This document shows, in pieces, positions 60,465-64,000 of a DNA stretch of 64,000 bases. The stretch comes from JBDFMH01 sp047238125 (GTDB taxonomy: Bacteria; Pseudomonadota; Alphaproteobacteria; Sphingomonadales; Sphingomonadaceae). The stretch is from positions 1,736,001-1,800,000 of the forward strand of contig NZ_JBDFMH010000001.1 in the NCBI RefSeq assembly GCF_047238125.1. Reading direction: 5' to 3'. Position numbers and translations under genes: made by a program. The notes beneath the pieces are model-generated. The model searched no databases and was not told the origin of the DNA. It saw only the letters and a list, made by a program, of their open reading frames with translations. Numbering within the stretch: the first letter of the stretch is position 1; every line of letters begins with the position of its first letter.

Positions 60465-61121
60465 TCAGGCCACGGCAGCCTGCAGATCGACATCCATTTC
60501 CGCCGGAGCGGTTGCCGCGAAAGAAGGCCGCCGCTCGATGATCTCGCCGAACCGCGTCAGTGCCGGGTAGCGACGGCGCCAGCGGATAGCGTCGATATCC
60601 GGACTGAGGCCGGCAGGCACCACGAATTCTAGGATCAGCAGTGTTGTCCCGACTGCGATATCGCCGAGATCGATGATATCGGGTGCGCCCCGACTTTCGT
60701 AGAGCCGATCAAGCTCGGCCAGCGCGCCGAACACCTTGCGGGTCTGTCGATCGACCCATGGCTCACTCGGATCGGGACGGTGCAGCTCGAAAATCAGGCT
60801 TTGCGCGAACTCCATCAGACGCTCGCCCAGCATCTGCCGCTTGCGAGCCGCAAGGCGGGCGTCGGGATCGCCCGGCAGCAACGGCGGCTCGGGATAGCGC
60901 GTCTCCAGCCATTCGAGGATGAAGGGGGAGTCGTAGATGCGCTCGCCATCGTCTGCGACCAGGATCGGCAGCTGCTCCACAGGACTATAGTCCGGTGTGC
61001 AGGTATTCCCTCCCCACGGCACGTCGTAGCGGACGACATAGTCCAGACCCTTTTCGAGCAGCGCGATCGCAACCTTCCGACCGAAGGGGCTGGGTCGGGC
61101 GTTGATCAGGGTGAATGGCAT
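60465..61121 (-). CDS. Glutathione S-transferase
   Basis: A 218-residue GST. The thioredoxin-like domain starts 'MPFTLINARPSPFGRKVAIA', with Ser11 as candidate catalytic residue; 'PILVADDGERIYDSPFILEW' has the Ser that binds the gamma-glutamyl group. The helical domain completes the fold. Placed between the TonB receptor and the monooxygenase, it may cleave an ether, isomerise or detoxify an intermediate. The ATG at 61121 lies 25 bp after the receptor stop. Confidence 0.9.
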   Translation of the reverse strand: MPFTLINARPSPFGRKVAIALLEKGLDYVVRYDVPWGGNTCTPDYSPVEQLPILVADDGERIYDSPFILEWLETRYPEPPLLPGDPDARLAARKRQMLGERLMEFAQSLIFELHRPDPSEPWVDRQTRKVFGALAELDRLYESRGAPDIIDLGDIAVGTTLLILEFVVPAGLSPDIDAIRWRRRYPALTRFGEIIERRPSFAATAPAEMDVDLQAAVA

Positions 61122-61146
61122 CCAGAATCTCCTGCCACCGCGCCCG

Positions 61147-63519
61147 TCAGAACCGGAACCGCGCTTCGACGAGGAAGGTGCGCGGGTCACCGGGGACGGC
61201 GGTATTGACTGCAAAAAGGCTGCTGAAACCCACGCCGCCGACAAAATAGGTTTCCTTGAAGGCGTTCTTCATGATTGCCGCCAGCGACCAACCCGCCTCG
61301 ACATCGTCCACACCGATCCGGAAGTTCGCGACCGTGTATTTCGGCAGCTGCGTGCCGGGATTGAGGGTGGTGCCTGTCGAGCTGAAGAAGGTCGAAGATT
61401 GCGAGTAGACGTCACCCCGCAAATTGAGCCGCAAGCGATCGTTCAGCGGGATATTGGCATCCGCGTAAGCAACACCGGACCATTTCGGCGTATCCGGATA
61501 GGTTTCGAATGCCACTGCCGGGTTGCCGAGGACCGAGACGATGTTATCAGTGAAGCGGGCATCGGTGTAGTTTAGGTTGCCACCGACTGTTAGCCAAGGC
61601 GTGGGATTGATTGATCCGTCAAGCTCGAAGCCCGTGATTTCTGCCTTTGGCACGTTCACGGTAATGCCGGCAAGGCTTCCGAAAATCTGGACATAGTTCG
61701 AACGCTGGATGTTTTTCACCCACATGTTGTACACAGCCAGGTTGACGCGGATCGGTACACCGATATTGCCGCGATATTTGATACCACCTTCGATGTCGGT
61801 CGCGATCTCCGGTCGATATTCGCCGCCGGCCTCATTGCCGAAGCCAGGCACCGGTGGGGCGAAATAGTTGAAGCCGCCCGACCGATTGCTGCGCCGCGTG
61901 ACGGCGTACAGCAGCAGGTTCGAATTCAGCTGTTCCTGAACACCAAGCTGCCAGCTCGCCTTTTTGAAAGTATCTTTCTGCGGGTTCACGAAGGCAGGGT
62001 TCGGGTTTGTGATGAAGAAGTCGTCAGACTTGCGCGCGAACTTGACCTTCTCGAACGAGTAACGGACGCCAGCTGTCACTCCTAGCCCCTCAACACCCGT
62101 CATTTCGCTCAGATCGAGTGTGCCTTGGCCGTATCCGGCAATTGTCTTGTTCGTCGTCACGCCATTGTTGATCTGGATCGACGCGGGAATGAATGGCTCG
62201 AACTCAAAAATTCGGCTCAGGGAGCGGGTATTGTCGCGCTCATTGGAATAATAGACGCCGATCACATAATCGAGCTTGCGATCAAAGGCTTTACCGATCA
62301 GCTGCAGCTCTTCCGAGAATTGCCGCAGGGTACCACCGCGACCGACCTCGCCATTGTCGTCCGCCGTGAATACCGTGCCGTCGAATTCACCGGCATCCTG
62401 CTGCCGACGATGGACATAACCAATGATATTCTTGATTTGCGTGTCTTCCGCAATATCGAGCGTACTCACATTCGACACGATCAGAATGTTGGATCGGTGA
62501 AAGTTCGGCGCGTTGAGATTGACGCGGAACGGCCCGCGCTGCTGCTGAGCGGCAATCTCAGCGTCGAAGCCGGCCGGATTGACGCCTGGATGGCGGGCTA
62601 GATAGGCGTCCCAGGTGCCCGGCCCCAAGACGGAGTCGACGGCAGGCGAATAGAATAGATTGGTCGGCACAAACGCGGGACCGGCGCTTGCAGGCCGACC
62701 CGAATAAGCAACGCCAGAGATGCTGTTTCCGCGCGCCCGCGCATAATCGACGACCAGAGTATTGTTGAATGACTCGGAAGGTTTCAGGGTCAGGCTGCCA
62801 CGCGCATTCCAGCGGCGTACATTGCCCAGCCGGCTGTCGTTGAAGATGTTATACTGGAATCCATCGCGGCGCTGCCAGAACCCTGCAACGCGAAGCAGGA
62901 CGCGATCATCGACGATCGGCAGGTTGAGCGCGCCTTCGGCCTGATAATGATCGTAATTGCCGACCCGCGCCGCTGCGTAGCCTTCGAACTCATTGGTCGG
63001 GCGTGCGCTCGTGAAGAGCACGGCGCCCCCCGTCGAGTTGCGACCGAAGAGCGTGCCTTGCGGCCCCTTGAGGATCTGGATCGACTGCAGATCATAGAAT
63101 GCTGTCGAGCCGGACCCACCCACCTGGACTTCATTGAAATAGGGCAGCACGCTCGGCCGCGAGCTGCTGAATGCGTCTACCGTCTGCCCGCGCAGAGAAT
63201 AGTTGAGCTGATTCGACGTTTGCCCCGCTTTGACTGTGAGGCCGGGAACTGCCGTCTGGAGATCGCTTTCGGAGATGATCGCCTGCTTCTGCAGACTTTC
63301 TCCGCTTACGGCGGCGATCGCCACGGGGGTGCGCTCCAGCGCTTCCGATCGGCGCTGCGCTGTAACGATGATATCGGCGTCGTTCGATATCGCTGCCGGC
63401 GCAACCGATGGTGCTGCTGGCGGCTGTGGTCCGCCGATGGCGTCCTGCGCCTCCGCCGCCCCCGCTAAAGCGGTGACCAGCGCGAAAACCGAGACACAGC
63501 TGACATGCTTGAAGATCAT
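61147..63519 (-). CDS. TonB-dependent outer-membrane receptor
   Basis: A 790-residue receptor. A signal peptide of about 24 residues (ending GAAEA) is followed by a TonB box-like segment 'DIIVTAQRR', the plug ('VPGLTVKAGQTSNQLNYSLR', 'IQILKGPQGTLFGRNSTGGA') and a 22-strand barrel ending in Phe ('FLVEARFRF'). It belongs to the sphingomonad receptors that carry sugars, phenols or terpenoids rather than siderophores. It is first in the catabolic operon and controlled by the promoter/operator at 63563-63592. Confidence 0.95.
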   Translation of the reverse strand: MIFKHVSCVSVFALVTALAGAAEAQDAIGGPQPPAAPSVAPAAISNDADIIVTAQRRSEALERTPVAIAAVSGESLQKQAIISESDLQTAVPGLTVKAGQTSNQLNYSLRGQTVDAFSSSRPSVLPYFNEVQVGGSGSTAFYDLQSIQILKGPQGTLFGRNSTGGAVLFTSARPTNEFEGYAAARVGNYDHYQAEGALNLPIVDDRVLLRVAGFWQRRDGFQYNIFNDSRLGNVRRWNARGSLTLKPSESFNNTLVVDYARARGNSISGVAYSGRPASAGPAFVPTNLFYSPAVDSVLGPGTWDAYLARHPGVNPAGFDAEIAAQQQRGPFRVNLNAPNFHRSNILIVSNVSTLDIAEDTQIKNIIGYVHRRQQDAGEFDGTVFTADDNGEVGRGGTLRQFSEELQLIGKAFDRKLDYVIGVYYSNERDNTRSLSRIFEFEPFIPASIQINNGVTTNKTIAGYGQGTLDLSEMTGVEGLGVTAGVRYSFEKVKFARKSDDFFITNPNPAFVNPQKDTFKKASWQLGVQEQLNSNLLLYAVTRRSNRSGGFNYFAPPVPGFGNEAGGEYRPEIATDIEGGIKYRGNIGVPIRVNLAVYNMWVKNIQRSNYVQIFGSLAGITVNVPKAEITGFELDGSINPTPWLTVGGNLNYTDARFTDNIVSVLGNPAVAFETYPDTPKWSGVAYADANIPLNDRLRLNLRGDVYSQSSTFFSSTGTTLNPGTQLPKYTVANFRIGVDDVEAGWSLAAIMKNAFKETYFVGGVGFSSLFAVNTAVPGDPRTFLVEARFRF

Positions 63520-63562
63520 TCGACATCCCCTCGCTCGACCGTCTTACGCGATCACCGGCTAT

Positions 63563-63592
63563 CAATTACAACACAGGTGTTGAACCGTCAAC
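63563..63592 (-). promoter_or_regulatory. Promoter with TetR-type operator in its spacer
   Basis: On the minus strand TTGACG (63591-63586) and TAATTG (63568-63563) are separated by exactly 17 bases. The spacer ends in the perfect palindrome CAACAC-CT-GTGTTG (63582-63569), and a second palindrome GTTGA-CGGT-TCAAC (63592-63579) overlaps the -35. A repressor bound here would block RNA polymerase. The divergent TetR gene is the obvious candidate. Confidence 0.65.
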
Positions 63593-63748
63593 GCTATCGT
63601 TGCATATTCTGGGAAGGGAGTTCGATCCAGCCGTCGCTCCGCCCATCCCGGGGCGGTGGCCCATCTCGCGTCACGGCGTCGTCAACTATTCCGTGGAATT
63701 AGGGGTGTAGCGATTGCTCGACGGACAAGATCATGCTTTGGAGGGGCT

Positions 63749-64000
63749 ATGGGCCGGACCGTAGCAAGTGGAAGGCGCCAGGCCGCTGCAGAGGCGGATC
63801 GCAAGACATACGAAGCCAAACGCAAAGAAATCGCAGAAGCCGCCGTGCGGGTGTTCGATCGCCTCGGATATGACCGTGCAAGCATGGGCGCTGTCGCGGA
63901 GAGTCTCGGAGTGGATCGCTCCTCCCTTTATTACTATTTCGCGTCTAAGGCCGACTTGTTCGACGAAGTCGTGCGCTCGGTCGTTGAAAAAAACCTAGAG
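63749..64000 (+). CDS. TetR-family regulator (3' part outside window)
   Basis: The first 84 codons encode a TetR-type DNA-binding domain: 'REIAEAAVRVFDRLGYDRAS' (with KRKEIAEAAV before it), helix-turn-helix 'MGAVAESLGVDRSSLYYYFA' and 'SKADLFDEVVRSVVEK'. The ATG at 63749 follows GGAGGGG. The ligand-binding part lies beyond the window. It is divergent from the TonB receptor and probably represses the ten-gene operon until a pathway compound is bound. Confidence 0.9.
   Translation, partial: MGRTVASGRRQAAAEADRKTYEAKRKEIAEAAVRVFDRLGYDRASMGAVAESLGVDRSSLYYYFASKADLFDEVVRSVVEKNLE

Overview
The window is high-GC, gene-dense DNA from an alphaproteobacterium of the order Sphingomonadales. The grounds are the gene orders yajC-secD-secF, dnaK-dnaJ, hrcA-grpE next to rph-rdgB-hemW, and LpoA-like/rsmI/yraN/gshB, together with paired CCGTCATTCC-type repeats, a large TonB-dependent receptor and sphingomonad-style small proteins. 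All functions are read from sequence motifs; no database search was possible.

Layout. 1-9.2 kb: envelope and protein-export core (bamD partial, DUF6152 and a frameshifted DUF6644 gene, a glycosyltransferase, a Mth938-like protein, secF/secD/yajC) and dnaJ/dnaK with a candidate heat-shock promoter. 9.4-12.3 kb: a PCu(A)C copper chaperone, a small membrane protein, an HExxH protein, and a WHH-nuclease toxin with a SUKH immunity protein. 12.4-25.6 kb: housekeeping genes (grpE, hrcA, rph, rdgB, hemW, LpoA-like lipoprotein, rsmI, yraN, gshB, dedA, xerC, DUF484, fsa, globin) and a three-gene set of secreted fimbria-like proteins. 25.8-27.8 kb: a decayed histidine-kinase fragment, tRNA-Arg(CCU) and an S41-like exported protein. 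27.9-35.4 kb: an NtrY-like kinase and NtrC-like regulator divergent from a MacB-type ABC export operon. That operon is preceded by a canonical -24/-12 sigma-54 element, three TGTCCG-N4-CGGACA-type palindromes and a 38-codon membrane microORF.

35.5-50.9 kb is bounded by two 832-bp IS6-family copies in the same orientation. Between them lie a TonB fragment, a hybrid histidine kinase and a decayed relative of it, an ADH-SDR-AKR set, a LysR regulator, cupin and carboxymuconolactone-decarboxylase/cupin proteins, and a PaoABC-type periplasmic aldehyde oxidoreductase. The paoC stop codon has been replaced by the right-hand IS copy.

50.8-64 kb holds the most interesting locus: a tightly overlapping ten-gene minus-strand operon. 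In order of transcription it encodes a TonB receptor, GST, luciferase-like flavin monooxygenase, enoyl-CoA hydratase, 3-hydroxyacyl-CoA dehydrogenase, acyl-CoA dehydrogenase, acyl-CoA ligase, a double SnoaL-like protein, a BKACE enzyme and a cyclase-family hydrolase. A flavin reductase, an HSL-type esterase and a divergent TetR regulator sit beside it. The promoter in front of the receptor has a perfect palindrome in its -35/-10 spacer. Together these look like a complete, substrate-inducible pathway for uptake, oxygenation, hydrolysis, CoA activation and beta-oxidation of a bulky, probably cyclic, compound. The substrate cannot be read from sequence.
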